A stretch of 64,000 nt of DNA from CAVTHW01 sp963734625 (GTDB lineage: Bacteria; Acidobacteriota; Terriglobia; Bryobacterales; Bryobacteraceae): contig CAVTHW010000003.1 in NCBI GenBank assembly GCA_963734625.1, positions 682,001-746,000 on the forward strand, in the 5' to 3' direction. Below the pieces are notes generated by a model. It was not told the origin of the DNA and made no database searches. It was given only the letters and a program-made list of their open reading frames with translations. This document shows, in pieces, positions 35,025 to 43,020 of the stretch (positions are counted from its first letter, which is position 1; each line of letters starts with the position of its first letter). The translations under genes and the position numbers were made by a program.

Positions 35025-35459
35025 ATGGGAGCCGAAGCGTCGGAAAGAGAGTCCCAATTTGTGTCGCTCCGAGAAGCCTACGAAGATGCCTTCCGGGGGT
35101 TCTCCCTGAAAGTCCACCTGCTGCAATCGCTAGCGAGCCAGGAGACGCCGGACGGGAGGGCCGTCGAGGAGGCGAAACGTCTCGTTGAGCAGGCGCATGA
35201 CGCCTACCGCGAGAGTCGGGGCCTGTTGGCGCAGTTCATGCTACTCCACGGTGAAGCCGGCGCTGCCGCGACCAGACACCACACGCCAGCGCAGATGGCG
35301 GTCACCGGCAACAAGCCGCAGAGCGGCGGGAGAGAGTCGGATCAGAGATCGAGGGTGGAGAGCCTTGCGTACCAGCTCTGGGAGGAGGCCGGCCGACCAC
35401 CTGGCAGGGCCGAGGAGCATTGGTATCGTGCGGAGCGACTGATTCGGTACGCGGCCTGA
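35025..35459 (+). CDS. DUF2934-domain protein with N-terminal helical region
   Basis: 144 residues. Residues 1-75 are charged and helical (S-R-E-A-Y-E-D-A-F and V-E-E-A-K-R-L-V-E-Q-A-H-D-A-Y). After a short linker the C-terminus R-V-E-S-L-A-Y-Q-L-W-E-E-A-G-R-P followed by E-E-H-W-Y-R-A-E-R is the DUF2934 motif. The function is unknown. An 11-bp hairpin follows the stop and separates it from the convergent cytochrome gene. Confidence 0.7.
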   Translation: MGAEASERESQFVSLREAYEDAFRGFSLKVHLLQSLASQETPDGRAVEEAKRLVEQAHDAYRESRGLLAQFMLLHGEAGAAATRHHTPAQMAVTGNKPQSGGRESDQRSRVESLAYQLWEEAGRPPGRAEEHWYRAERLIRYAA

Positions 35460-35487
35460 TCACGACTCGCGCTGCCCGGACTACACG

Positions 35488-35515
35488 TAGGGACCTCGAG
35501 TTGGCGAGGTCCCTA
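35488..35515. terminator. Perfect 11-bp hairpin between convergent genes
   Basis: TAGGGACCTCG (35488-35498), loop AGTTGG, CGAGGTCCCTA (35505-35515). It is a strong, symmetrical, probably bidirectional terminator between the DUF2934 gene and the multihaem cytochrome gene. There is no T-tract beyond it. Confidence 0.7.
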
Positions 35516-35532
35516 GCGAGCCGCGGCGGGCC

Positions 35533-35871
35533 TCAGCCCTTGACGTGGCACTTGGAGTTGCCGCAATTGCCGGCGGTGGCAAACGCAGTTCCCCCGGCCA
35601 CGTGACAAGACGCGCAGGCCGTCTTAGCCGCTTCAGCCGTCTTGTGCATCCCAGCTTTGAAGTTGATAGGAGCCCTTGACTGAGGGAACAACTTCTCGTG
35701 GCAAACCTTGCAGTCGTTTTTCGCTCTTTCGATATGCTTGACGTGCTGGAAGGTGACACTCCCCATCTTCGATTCGAAGACGAGCTTCTCAGGTGGTTTC
35801 TCAGCGGCGAAACCGACGAGCACCAGTGCCATTAAGCCCGCTGTCAGACTGAGAAATAGCATTCGCATCAC
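35533..35871 (-). CDS. Periplasmic three-haem c-type cytochrome (c3/c7-like)
   Basis: 112 residues. A signal peptide ends near G-F-A-A. Haem sites: C-K-V-C-H, C-A-S-C-H and a third, unusual C-G-N-S-K-C-H (CX4CH). Additional histidines in V-T-F-Q-H-V-K-H and F-K-A-G-M-H-K-T can serve as distal ligands, giving bis-His low-potential haems. Members of the c7/c3 family move electrons in the periplasm. It stands alone between small genes, and no reductase is adjacent. Confidence 0.85.
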   Translation of the reverse strand: MMRMLFLSLTAGLMALVLVGFAAEKPPEKLVFESKMGSVTFQHVKHIERAKNDCKVCHEKLFPQSRAPINFKAGMHKTAEAAKTACASCHVAGGTAFATAGNCGNSKCHVKG

Positions 35872-35900
35872 GATCCTCCGACCCTATTCACGCCATCACC

Positions 35901-36185
35901 TTAACGCCAGTACCCCTCCACCCACACGTATCCACCCCGGCGGGGCGCCCGGTAGCCCGGCACCCAGACCTGGCCGTGGCGAGGCGGCGTCATCCAGCGT
36001 CCGTCCACCCACCTGTAGCGGTTTCCGGTCCACCGGTCATAGCCGGGAACCCAGACGCGCCCCGGGTGGGAGCGCTCCACCATAGCTGCTCGCGGCGGGC
36101 CGAAGCGGCCGTAGCCTCGCGCCGCACACCCCACCATCGTGGAGAGCGCCAGAGCGAATATGACGATACCGAGAAATCTCTTCAT
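35901..36185 (-). CDS. Small lipoprotein with WVxG repeats
   Basis: 94 residues from ATG 36185, which has GGAGG 7 nt upstream; the longer frame to 36233 lacks a Shine-Dalgarno. The lipobox M-V-G-C follows a good signal. The mature protein has repeats of the V-W-V-P-G-Y / Y-R-W-V-D-G-R-W / V-W-V-P-G-Y / Y-V-W-V-E-G-Y-W type, the YXWV(X)nGXW pattern found in small envelope lipoproteins. Its role is unknown. A segment of its 3' end is duplicated at 34917-34960. Confidence 0.75.
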   Translation of the reverse strand: MKRFLGIVIFALALSTMVGCAARGYGRFGPPRAAMVERSHPGRVWVPGYDRWTGNRYRWVDGRWMTPPRHGQVWVPGYRAPRRGGYVWVEGYWR

Positions 36186-36383
36186 TGCCAGCCTCCGTTC
36201 CGTCCCAACTGGACTCGGCACCTCTATATGCACTTGTTCCGCCAGACGCTAACCCGTTGATAATCGAGGTTTTGCAACCCCCCACAATGCCGCCCCCGGT
36301 GGCCCAATACCACCATGCCGCTGGTTTTCGACCAAGGCTGGTTCACTAAGTGGGAAGGCGCCAAACGAAACAGCGACAGCGGG

Positions 36384-37721
36384 TCAGCGCGCCCGCCGGG
36401 AGGCCAGCTTGTTCTGCATCTCTTCCAGAGACACGCCCTTGGTCTCCGGATAGAACAAACCTACCACCACGAATTGCAGCACCATCATCGCCGAGAAGAA
36501 CACAAACGGAGCGGCCTTTGAGCGGGCGGCGATGATCGGAAACGTCCACGAAATCAGCGCATTCATTGCCCAGTGAGAGAAGCTGCCCAGGCTTTGTCCC
36601 TTGGCCCGAACACTGGTGGGAAAAACTTCGCTGAGATAGACCCAGATCACCGCGCCCTGCGAAAACGCAAAGAACGCGATGAAGCCCACCAGCAGCCACA
36701 CCAGCAGGTCCTCGTGACTGCCCGAAAAGAAGACCGCCGCCACGCCAGCCAGGCACGCCGCGGTCCCCAGTGCGCCGACCAGCAGCATGGTCTTACGCCC
36801 GACGCGGTCGATCACGGACATGGCAATCACCGTGAACAGAAGGTTCGTCGAACCGATGGCAACTGACTGAAGATCACCGCTCACCTTGCTGAATCCGGCG
36901 CGCGCAAAGATGTCATTGAGGTAATACAGGATGGCGTTGATCCCGGATAACTGGTTGAACATGCCGATGGAGACGGCCAGGAAGATGGGTAAGCGGTACT
37001 TCCAGCTAAACAAAGGCTCCTGTGCCATGCCCCGTTCCAGGCTGAACGACGCGGTTATGTCGCGCAGTTCGGCCTCGATATTCTCCGCTCCGGTTTGCTC
37101 TAGCACGGCACGCGCCTCGGCCACCCTCCCCTTCTTTGCCAACCACCGCGGGCTGCGGGGAATCGCGAACAACGCCAGGAAGAACAGCACCGCGGGGAAG
37201 CCGGAAACACCCAGTTTCCAGCGCCACTCGGCACTTCCGAAGCCCGCGAGGCCGATCAGATAATTGGACAGGTAGGCCAGCAAGATCCCCGCGACCACAT
37301 TGAATTGAAACAAGCCCACCAGGCGGCCCCGCCACTTGGCCGGGGCGATTTCCGCGATGTACATGGGCCCCAACACCGAAGACCCGCCGATTCCCAGCCC
37401 GCCCACGAAACGGGACAGCACCAGCGAAGACCAGTTCCAGGCGAAGGCGCACCCCAGTGCGGAAACGATGTAAAGGACGGCCATGAGGCGCAGGCTGTCG
37501 CGGCGGCCCCAGCAATCGCCGGGGATGCCGGCCAGCATGGAGCCCAAAATAGTGCCCATGAGGGCGCTGGCCACAGTCAACCCCAGACCATTGGGAGATA
37601 GATCAAAGGTCTTGGTGAGCGCTTGGGTGGCCCCGGCGATGACGGCCGTATCGAAGCCGAACAACAGTCCACCCAACGCGGCGACCACCGTGCTCTTTAC
37701 GAGGCAGGAATTGAGCTTCAT
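36384..37721 (-). CDS. Sugar-porter MFS transporter
   Basis: 445 residues with 12 membrane helices. Sugar-porter signatures: G-F-D-T-A-V-I-A-G near residue 22, W-G-R-R-D after helix 2, and P-R-S-P-R-W-L before the central loop. Q-L-S-G-I-N-A-I-L-Y-Y lies in helix 7 (sugar binding), then D-R-V-G-R-K-T and a C-terminal P-E-T-K-G. Expected to import a hexose or similar by proton symport. Its ATG overlaps the stop of the upstream ROK kinase by 4 bp, so uptake and phosphorylation are coupled. Confidence 0.93.
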   Translation of the reverse strand: MKLNSCLVKSTVVAALGGLLFGFDTAVIAGATQALTKTFDLSPNGLGLTVASALMGTILGSMLAGIPGDCWGRRDSLRLMAVLYIVSALGCAFAWNWSSLVLSRFVGGLGIGGSSVLGPMYIAEIAPAKWRGRLVGLFQFNVVAGILLAYLSNYLIGLAGFGSAEWRWKLGVSGFPAVLFFLALFAIPRSPRWLAKKGRVAEARAVLEQTGAENIEAELRDITASFSLERGMAQEPLFSWKYRLPIFLAVSIGMFNQLSGINAILYYLNDIFARAGFSKVSGDLQSVAIGSTNLLFTVIAMSVIDRVGRKTMLLVGALGTAACLAGVAAVFFSGSHEDLLVWLLVGFIAFFAFSQGAVIWVYLSEVFPTSVRAKGQSLGSFSHWAMNALISWTFPIIAARSKAAPFVFFSAMMVLQFVVVGLFYPETKGVSLEEMQNKLASRRAR

Positions 37722-38605
37722 TCGTTCTCACCTTGGGATCTACAGGCTTGCTCGGCCAGGACCAGCGCGCCCAGCACGCCGGCGCGCGACCCGAGCCGCG
37801 GCGGAATGACGAACCGATCCAGACCACGAGTCACCTCGTCGGTCTGGATGTAGCCGTTCAGGAGCCGCTGCAGTTCTTGTCTTATGAGGTCGAACAGGTG
37901 TGGTTGCTGCATGACTCCGCCGCCGAGGATTATGCGCTGCGGGGACAGCGTACACACCCAGGTAGCCAGCCCGAGCGCGAGGTAGTGCGCTTCGAGCGCC
38001 CAGCCGGGGTGGCCTGGAGGCAGTGCCCGGGCCGGCATTCCCCACCGGGCTTCCATCGCGGGCCCCGAAGCCAAGCCCTCCAGGCAATCGCCATGGTAGG
38101 GACAGCAGCCAGGGTAGGGGTCCTGGGCGGCGTCATGTGGAATTCGGATATGGCCCATTTCCGGATGAAGCAGGCCATGCAGTACGCGGCCATGGACGAT
38201 GGCGCCGCCGCCGATGCCGGTGCCCACAGTCAGATACAGGAAATCTGAAAGCCCCTGAGCGGCGCCCCAGCGTGCCTCGCCGAGCGCTGCAGCGTTCACG
38301 TCGGTGTCAAACCCTACCGGAACATCGAGGGCTTTCCGCACGGCCCCCGCCAGGTCAAAGTTCGCCCAAGCGAGTTTCGGGGTAGACGTGATGTAGCCGT
38401 AGGTAGGCGAAGGGGGGTGGAGGTCCACGGGCCCGAAGGAACCGATACCGACCGCCCGCAGACGCCGGCCTCGGAGGAAAGCAATGGCACTCTCGACGGT
38501 CGCCTCAGGCGAAGTGGTGGGCAGCTGGAGAGTCGCCAGATCGTCGGGTCCGGTTCCGTTCCCGCAGATGAATTTCGTCCCACCCGCTTCGATTGCGCCA
38601 AACAT
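37718..38605 (-). CDS. ROK-family sugar kinase (fructokinase-like)
   Basis: 295 residues from ATG 38605, which has AGGG 7 nt upstream; the ATG two codons earlier sits on that site. A-I-E-A-G-G-T-K-F begins the ATP-binding fold. Then G-T-G-I-G-G-G and the ROK zinc motif H-P-E-M-G-H-I followed by C-C-P-Y-H-G-D-C-L-E-G are present. The short length and I-G-S-F-G-P-V-D-L resemble ScrK/GmuE fructokinases. Probable reaction: ATP phosphorylation of fructose or a related ketose entering through the MFS transporter encoded next (4-bp overlap). Confidence 0.88.
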   Translation of the reverse strand: MFGAIEAGGTKFICGNGTGPDDLATLQLPTTSPEATVESAIAFLRGRRLRAVGIGSFGPVDLHPPSPTYGYITSTPKLAWANFDLAGAVRKALDVPVGFDTDVNAAALGEARWGAAQGLSDFLYLTVGTGIGGGAIVHGRVLHGLLHPEMGHIRIPHDAAQDPYPGCCPYHGDCLEGLASGPAMEARWGMPARALPPGHPGWALEAHYLALGLATWVCTLSPQRIILGGGVMQQPHLFDLIRQELQRLLNGYIQTDEVTRGLDRFVIPPRLGSRAGVLGALVLAEQACRSQGENE

Positions 38606-38720
38606 GTTCATCCCTAGTTAAATCCGTCCGCGAGACCCAGGATCGGGTCGATGCGACCATCTATTGTATTCAACTGGGGGTGAAAACGTAAGCCAGAGTT
38701 TCTGTAGAACCGGCATGGAG

Positions 38721-38735
38721 GGGCCGCAACGGCCC
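38721..38735. terminator. GC hairpin upstream of the ADH stop side
   Basis: GGGCCG-CAA-CGGCCC is a perfect 6-bp stem in the 136-bp gap between the ADH stop (38742) and the ROK start. On the minus strand it follows the ADH gene, so it may end that transcript before the ROK/MFS operon. A TACAAT box upstream of ROK on the minus strand (about 38666) could be the next promoter. Confidence 0.4.
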
Positions 38736-38741
38736 AAGGCA

Positions 38742-39773
38742 CTAAGTACAGATTACGACCTTGCCGGCGCCGTCCGAGTAGTTCTTGAGCATGTCGAAGG
38801 CGTCCTGCACCCGTTCGAGGGGGAAGGTATGGGTGAGGACCGGCTGGAAGCGGCCGGGCGCCCGGCTCAGGAGCTCCAACGCCGCTAGAGACTCGCCGCT
38901 GGAGCGCCTGACGTTGTAAAACGCCAGCTCCTTGCGCCGGGCGACATGGAACCGCAACGGCGTCTCGATCTCAATTGGAATGCCCGTGAGCACGACCCGG
39001 CCACCGTTGCGGGTGACTTCGATGCACTGGTTCAGAGAGCCTTCCCGGGCCGCGCAGTCGATGGTGACATCGACGCCGCGCCGGCCGGTGTCGTGCAGGA
39101 TCTCGGCAGCGGCGTCCACGCCGCGAGGATCCAGGACCGCATCGGCCCCGGCGAACTTCGCCATCTCCCGGCGGTGTGGCACGGGCTCCACCGCCCAGAC
39201 CCGCGCGGCGCCGGACATCTTGAGCAAGATGATGGTCATCAGGCCGACAGGACCAGCGCCGAAGACGGCCGCGGTTTCCATCGGCCGTAGCGCCACGAAC
39301 TGCATGGAATGCAGGACTACGGCTAGGGGTTCGAAGAGCGTGCCCTCGGCGAAGCTCAGCCCGGCGGGCAGCGGCAGGAGGTTGACGGCAGGAAGGTTCA
39401 CCAACTCGCGGAAGAAGCCGGGATCGGGTGAGTTGCTGAGGAACCGGATGCGGGAACAGATGTTGTGGCGGCCGGAGAGACAGAATTCGCAATGGTAGCA
39501 GTAGACCGCGGGCTCCAGAGCGGCGCGGTCGCCGGCAGCCCATCCGGTCACCCCCGGTCCGATTCCGACGACTACACCCGCCGGCTCGTGGCCCAGGACC
39601 ATGGGGTAAGTGGTGGCCGCGTCTCCGATGCGGCCCTCCGAGAACTGGTGCGCGTCGGAGCCGCAGATCCCCACCGCCTGAACACGGACCTGGACCTCAC
39701 CCGGTCCCGGCGCGGGAATGGAGCCCTCCACGAGCCTGAATCTGCCGGGTTCAAAGAGTTCAGCGATGCGCAC
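38742..39773 (-). CDS. Zinc-dependent medium-chain alcohol/polyol dehydrogenase
   Basis: 343 residues. The catalytic zinc cysteine lies in G-I-C-G-S-D-A-H-Q, and G-H-E-P-A-G-V-V is the second landmark. The structural zinc cluster reads C-Y-H-C-E-F-C-L-S-G-R-H-N-I-C. The Rossmann motif is G-A-G-P-V-G-L-M. It is closest in look to sorbitol/threonine dehydrogenases of the Tdh/SorD group. It oxidises a polyol or sugar alcohol with NAD+; the substrate is unknown. The GTG start has AGGGTGA upstream. It lies between the ROK/MFS operon and the PL11 lyase, all on the minus strand, pointing to sugar catabolism. Confidence 0.9.
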   Translation of the reverse strand: MRIAELFEPGRFRLVEGSIPAPGPGEVQVRVQAVGICGSDAHQFSEGRIGDAATTYPMVLGHEPAGVVVGIGPGVTGWAAGDRAALEPAVYCYHCEFCLSGRHNICSRIRFLSNSPDPGFFRELVNLPAVNLLPLPAGLSFAEGTLFEPLAVVLHSMQFVALRPMETAAVFGAGPVGLMTIILLKMSGAARVWAVEPVPHRREMAKFAGADAVLDPRGVDAAAEILHDTGRRGVDVTIDCAAREGSLNQCIEVTRNGGRVVLTGIPIEIETPLRFHVARRKELAFYNVRRSSGESLAALELLSRAPGRFQPVLTHTFPLERVQDAFDMLKNYSDGAGKVVICT

Positions 39774-39842
39774 GAATTCACCCTAATGACCAGTTTGGTT
39801 CTCCAGCTATTCTACTCCCGGCCCTTTGCAACGCTACCCGGT

Positions 39843-41786
39843 TCAGCGTGGGGCGGCGGGAGGCTTGGTTATGATGTTCGGCGTGGGTGGGTCGCTCATG
39901 CCGTTCCCGAGGAAGAAGCTCGGGTGCGGCGGCTGATTGTAACCGACGTTCTGCCAGGCGATGGCCAGTTTGTACTGGGGGTCGTGCATCAAGGTGTACA
40001 TGCGATTGGCAGCCGGGATGGTAGTCGTGTAGATGCGCAGGAACTTGTCGTCGGTGGTCCTGAAGATAACCTCTTCCCGCCAGTCTCCCAGAAGATCCGC
40101 ACTCAGCGCCGGAGTGGCTTTGGACCCGTTGTTGGACGTGGCGCCCTCGGCCGTGAGCAGCGTGGTAAGAGCCCCCTTCTCCCAATCCCACTTGGCGATG
40201 AAGTTCCGGTCCAGGATCTCGCGCAAGGGATCGGCGTCCCACCAGATCAGGAAATTCATGGACGGGGGAGCGGGGCCGATGGGCTTGCCCGTCTCTTCGA
40301 GCAGCATGCGAGTACCGCTCTGGGTGGTGCCGCCCCAATACTCGGCGCCAGGATGGCGGGGATCGATATCAGCCGCCACGCCCCGGCCCACATCCTGGCC
40401 GAGTTCGGTATGGAAAAGGATGTCTCCGTTCTTGGCGTCATACAAAGACATGCCAGGTGATTTGGGACATTCCGCCTTCTCGTTCTCATGAATACCGAAC
40501 ACTTCGAGGCCTGGCCTGCTGGGGACGAAATCGCCGACGTGCAAGGCGTCTCCGTGGCGGAATCCGGTGGAGAACAGCCCGCGCCCATTGTCGTCCACCA
40601 CCATGGAGCCGTACACGATCTCATCCTTGCCATCGCCATCCACGTCCGCGATGGACAGACTGTGATTCCCCTGGCCGGAGTAGTGAGCGAGGCCGGGATC
40701 GGAGGCGGAGTCGAACACCCAGCGTTGGGTCAGCTTGCCGTTTCTCCAATCCCACGCAGCCAGCACGGACCGCCCGTAATAGCCTCGGGCCGAGATCACG
40801 CTCGCCAGTTGCCCGTCCAGGTAGCCCACGCCAGCCAGCATCCGATCCACTCTGTTGCCGTTGTTATCACCGCCGCAACTGCCGCCGACCCCGCCCCAGG
40901 CGCGCCCATCCGGGCCTCTGGACGGAACATAGTCGGCTGTGGCCAGCTCCGCGCCGGTCAGGCCGTCGAAAATAGTGAAGTATTCCGGACCGTTCAAGAT
41001 CTTGCCGGCCGTAGGCCCCTCCTTGTTCACCCAGTCCTTGTCAGGGTCGCCGATCACTTTGCCCTTTCCGTCTACGGTTCCGTCGGCGGTCTTGACGGCG
41101 AGCTCGGCCCTGCCATCACCATCCAGGTCGTAGACCATGAATTGCGTGTAGTGCGCGCCGGAGCGGATGTTCTTCCCCAGGTTGATCCGCCACATCCGTA
41201 CGCCGTCCAGCTTGTAGGCGTCGAAAAGAACGTCGCCGGTGTATCCGCCGCTGGCGGTGTCTCGAGGCGCGGCTTCCCACTTGAGGACGATTTCGTACTC
41301 GCCGTCGCCATCCAGGTCCGCGGCGCTCGCGTCATTCGAGTTGTAGTTGGCCGTGCGCCCGTCGCGAAGCTTGACAGGGGCCGGGACCTGCAAAGGCACC
41401 TCAAGGTATTGCCGCACGGGAGCGTTGGCAGGCAGGGTGAACGCGGCGCTGGCGGCCTCTTCGCGCCCGTTGTTCAAAGGCCGCACGAAGTAGGCGTTGG
41501 ACCTCGCCGTGTCGGCGGAACGATCAACGAAATCCGTGGTCTTGACCAGAGGCGCACTGTTCAGCCGGGCGGCCTGACCTCCGGCCGTGGAGCGGTACAG
41601 GTTGAACGCGATGCCGGCGGAATCGGTTCCCAACATGCGCCACCCGACGTATACTTCCGTCGCAGTGGACCGGACGGCAACCACACCTCGGCCCAGATTC
41701 TCCATCAGTCTTTGTGCGTTCAGCGGGGCCGAGAGCAGAACCGAAAGTACGACAGCCGCGAGGGCAGAAACAGGGCGTCTCTCCAT
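39843..41786 (-). CDS. Rhamnogalacturonan lyase (PL11 family), exported
   Basis: 647 residues from ATG 41786. A signal peptide (M-E-R-R-P-V-S-A-L-A-A-V-V-L to L-N-A-Q) is followed by R-L-M-E-N-L-G-R-G-V-V-A-V, typical of YesW/YesX. The eight-bladed propeller is marked by repeats of D-L-D-G-D-G and D-V-D-G-D-G (calcium-binding blades) and by W-D-W-R-N-G-K-L and Y-S-G-Q-G-N-H. The enzyme cleaves the rhamnose-galacturonate bond of rhamnogalacturonan I by beta-elimination. A longer frame extends to 41918 and includes a copied promoter segment; a GTG start there is discussed in the findings. Confidence 0.93.
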   Translation of the reverse strand: MERRPVSALAAVVLSVLLSAPLNAQRLMENLGRGVVAVRSTATEVYVGWRMLGTDSAGIAFNLYRSTAGGQAARLNSAPLVKTTDFVDRSADTARSNAYFVRPLNNGREEAASAAFTLPANAPVRQYLEVPLQVPAPVKLRDGRTANYNSNDASAADLDGDGEYEIVLKWEAAPRDTASGGYTGDVLFDAYKLDGVRMWRINLGKNIRSGAHYTQFMVYDLDGDGRAELAVKTADGTVDGKGKVIGDPDKDWVNKEGPTAGKILNGPEYFTIFDGLTGAELATADYVPSRGPDGRAWGGVGGSCGGDNNGNRVDRMLAGVGYLDGQLASVISARGYYGRSVLAAWDWRNGKLTQRWVFDSASDPGLAHYSGQGNHSLSIADVDGDGKDEIVYGSMVVDDNGRGLFSTGFRHGDALHVGDFVPSRPGLEVFGIHENEKAECPKSPGMSLYDAKNGDILFHTELGQDVGRGVAADIDPRHPGAEYWGGTTQSGTRMLLEETGKPIGPAPPSMNFLIWWDADPLREILDRNFIAKWDWEKGALTTLLTAEGATSNNGSKATPALSADLLGDWREEVIFRTTDDKFLRIYTTTIPAANRMYTLMHDPQYKLAIAWQNVGYNQPPHPSFFLGNGMSDPPTPNIITKPPAAPR

Positions 41787-41814
41787 TGACTTTGAACTCC
41801 AATCCTCATGCGCC

Positions 41815-41915
41815 AGGATTTCCACTTTGGCTTTCTGGCCACCACAAATTGTACATCCAACGAAGGCGGTCGGATGTATAATCCGGGGCGGCCAGGAAGC
41901 GAGAATGGAAATCCT
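41815..41915. repeat. Inverted duplication of a promoter/start region between divergent genes
   Basis: The arms 41815-41862 and 41868-41915 match at about 37 of 48 positions when one is reversed, around a 5-bp centre. Each arm carries, pointing outward, G-G-A-T-G-T-A-(T/C)-A-A-T (a -10-like box), CTGGCC-like sequence read from the complement, and (A/G)TGGAAATCCT. The right arm contains the EamA start codon (ATG 41905); the left arm has GTG in the matching place. Confidence 0.7.
41877..41882 (+). promoter_or_regulatory. -10 box of the EamA transporter gene
   Basis: TATAAT 22 nt before ATG 41905, with AGGAAG as Shine-Dalgarno 7 nt before the ATG. The mirror copy on the minus strand reads TACAAT (about 41854-41849) and faces the lyase gene. 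Confidence 0.5.
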
Positions 41916-42804
41916 CAATAATGGACTCTTGGACGATTCCTACCATTCGCCCTCGTTGGTAAGCCGTTTACAGTTGTTGGGAGCGGCGTTTCTTTTCTCC
42001 ACGGGTGGCGCTGCGATCAAGGCCGCGACGCTGAACGGGTGGCAAGTAGCCAGCTTCCGCTCGGGTGTGGCTGCCGCCGCCATGCTGCTGTTCCTGCCGG
42101 AGTCGCGGCGCGTGCGGAGTTGGCGCGTCCTGCTGGTGGGCCTGGCCTACGCGTCCTGCCTGATCCTCTTCGTCCTCTCCAACAAGCTGACGACCGCGGC
42201 CAACGCTATCTTCTTGCAGTCCACTGCACCGCTTTACCTCCTGCTGCTTGGGCCCTGGCTGCTGAAGGAGCGGACTCGTCGTGCCGACCTGATACTGATG
42301 GGCGTGCTCGGCCTGGGCATGTCCATGTTCTTCCTGGATCGGCAGACTCCCGTACGTACTGCGCCGGACCCTGCGCTGGGCAACGTCCTGGCCCTGGTCT
42401 CCGGAATAAGTTGGGCTCTCACCCTGGCGGGCTTGCGCTGGGTGGGGAGCCGGGAACGCTCCGGACAGCCTCTTCTGGCGACAGTGGCGGCCGGAAATGC
42501 GCTGGCATGTATCCTTTGTCTGCCGATGGCGCTACCGGCGGCCTTCTCGCTCCAAGACGCACTGGTGATCGGCTATCTGGGCACAGTCCAGATCGGCCTG
42601 GCTTACGTGCTCCTTACCAGGGCGATGCGCAGCGTGCCCGCGCTGGAATCCGCCCTGCTATTGTTGGCCGAACCGGCGCTCAACCCGATCTGGGCGGCAC
42701 TAGTCCACGGGGAGCGGCCGGGTGGGTTTGCCCTCCTCGGTGGCTCGCTCATCCTGGCGGCCACGCTGGCGCGCGCCGTCCAGAGGAAGACCAGTACGGC
42801 ATAG
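41905..42804 (+). CDS. EamA/DMT-family transporter
   Basis: 299 residues from ATG 41905 (AGGAAG upstream); the frame is open further left to 41587 but that part is antisense to the lyase. Ten hydrophobic segments fall in two repeats of five. L-L-G-A-A-F-L-F-S-T-G-G-A-A-I-K opens the first and L-V-S-G-I-S-W-A-L-T-L-A-G-L opens the second. The C-terminal part holds E-S-A-L-L-L-L-A-E-P-A-L-N-P-I-W, the conserved EamA box. Members export or import small metabolites, amino acids or sugars. It is divergent from the lyase gene over the inverted duplication and may be controlled with it. Confidence 0.9.
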   Translation: MEILNNGLLDDSYHSPSLVSRLQLLGAAFLFSTGGAAIKAATLNGWQVASFRSGVAAAAMLLFLPESRRVRSWRVLLVGLAYASCLILFVLSNKLTTAANAIFLQSTAPLYLLLLGPWLLKERTRRADLILMGVLGLGMSMFFLDRQTPVRTAPDPALGNVLALVSGISWALTLAGLRWVGSRERSGQPLLATVAAGNALACILCLPMALPAAFSLQDALVIGYLGTVQIGLAYVLLTRAMRSVPALESALLLLAEPALNPIWAALVHGERPGGFALLGGSLILAATLARAVQRKTSTA

Positions 42805-43020
42805 CCATGCCGGGCTTGCCTGACTTCGCTGCTGAATCACGTCCGCAGGGTGAAACCCCCGGTATGCCTGGGCCAGGGCCCTGGCCGAAAAGCACCAGCG
42901 GTGGTGGACAGCAGCCACTACTGATGTAGACTGATCACTTCTTTTCAATAGCTTAGCCCTGCTTTTGGCGTGGCTACCGATGTGCATTGTCTAGTGGTGA
43001 TGCAGGGAGGGGAGTTCCAT

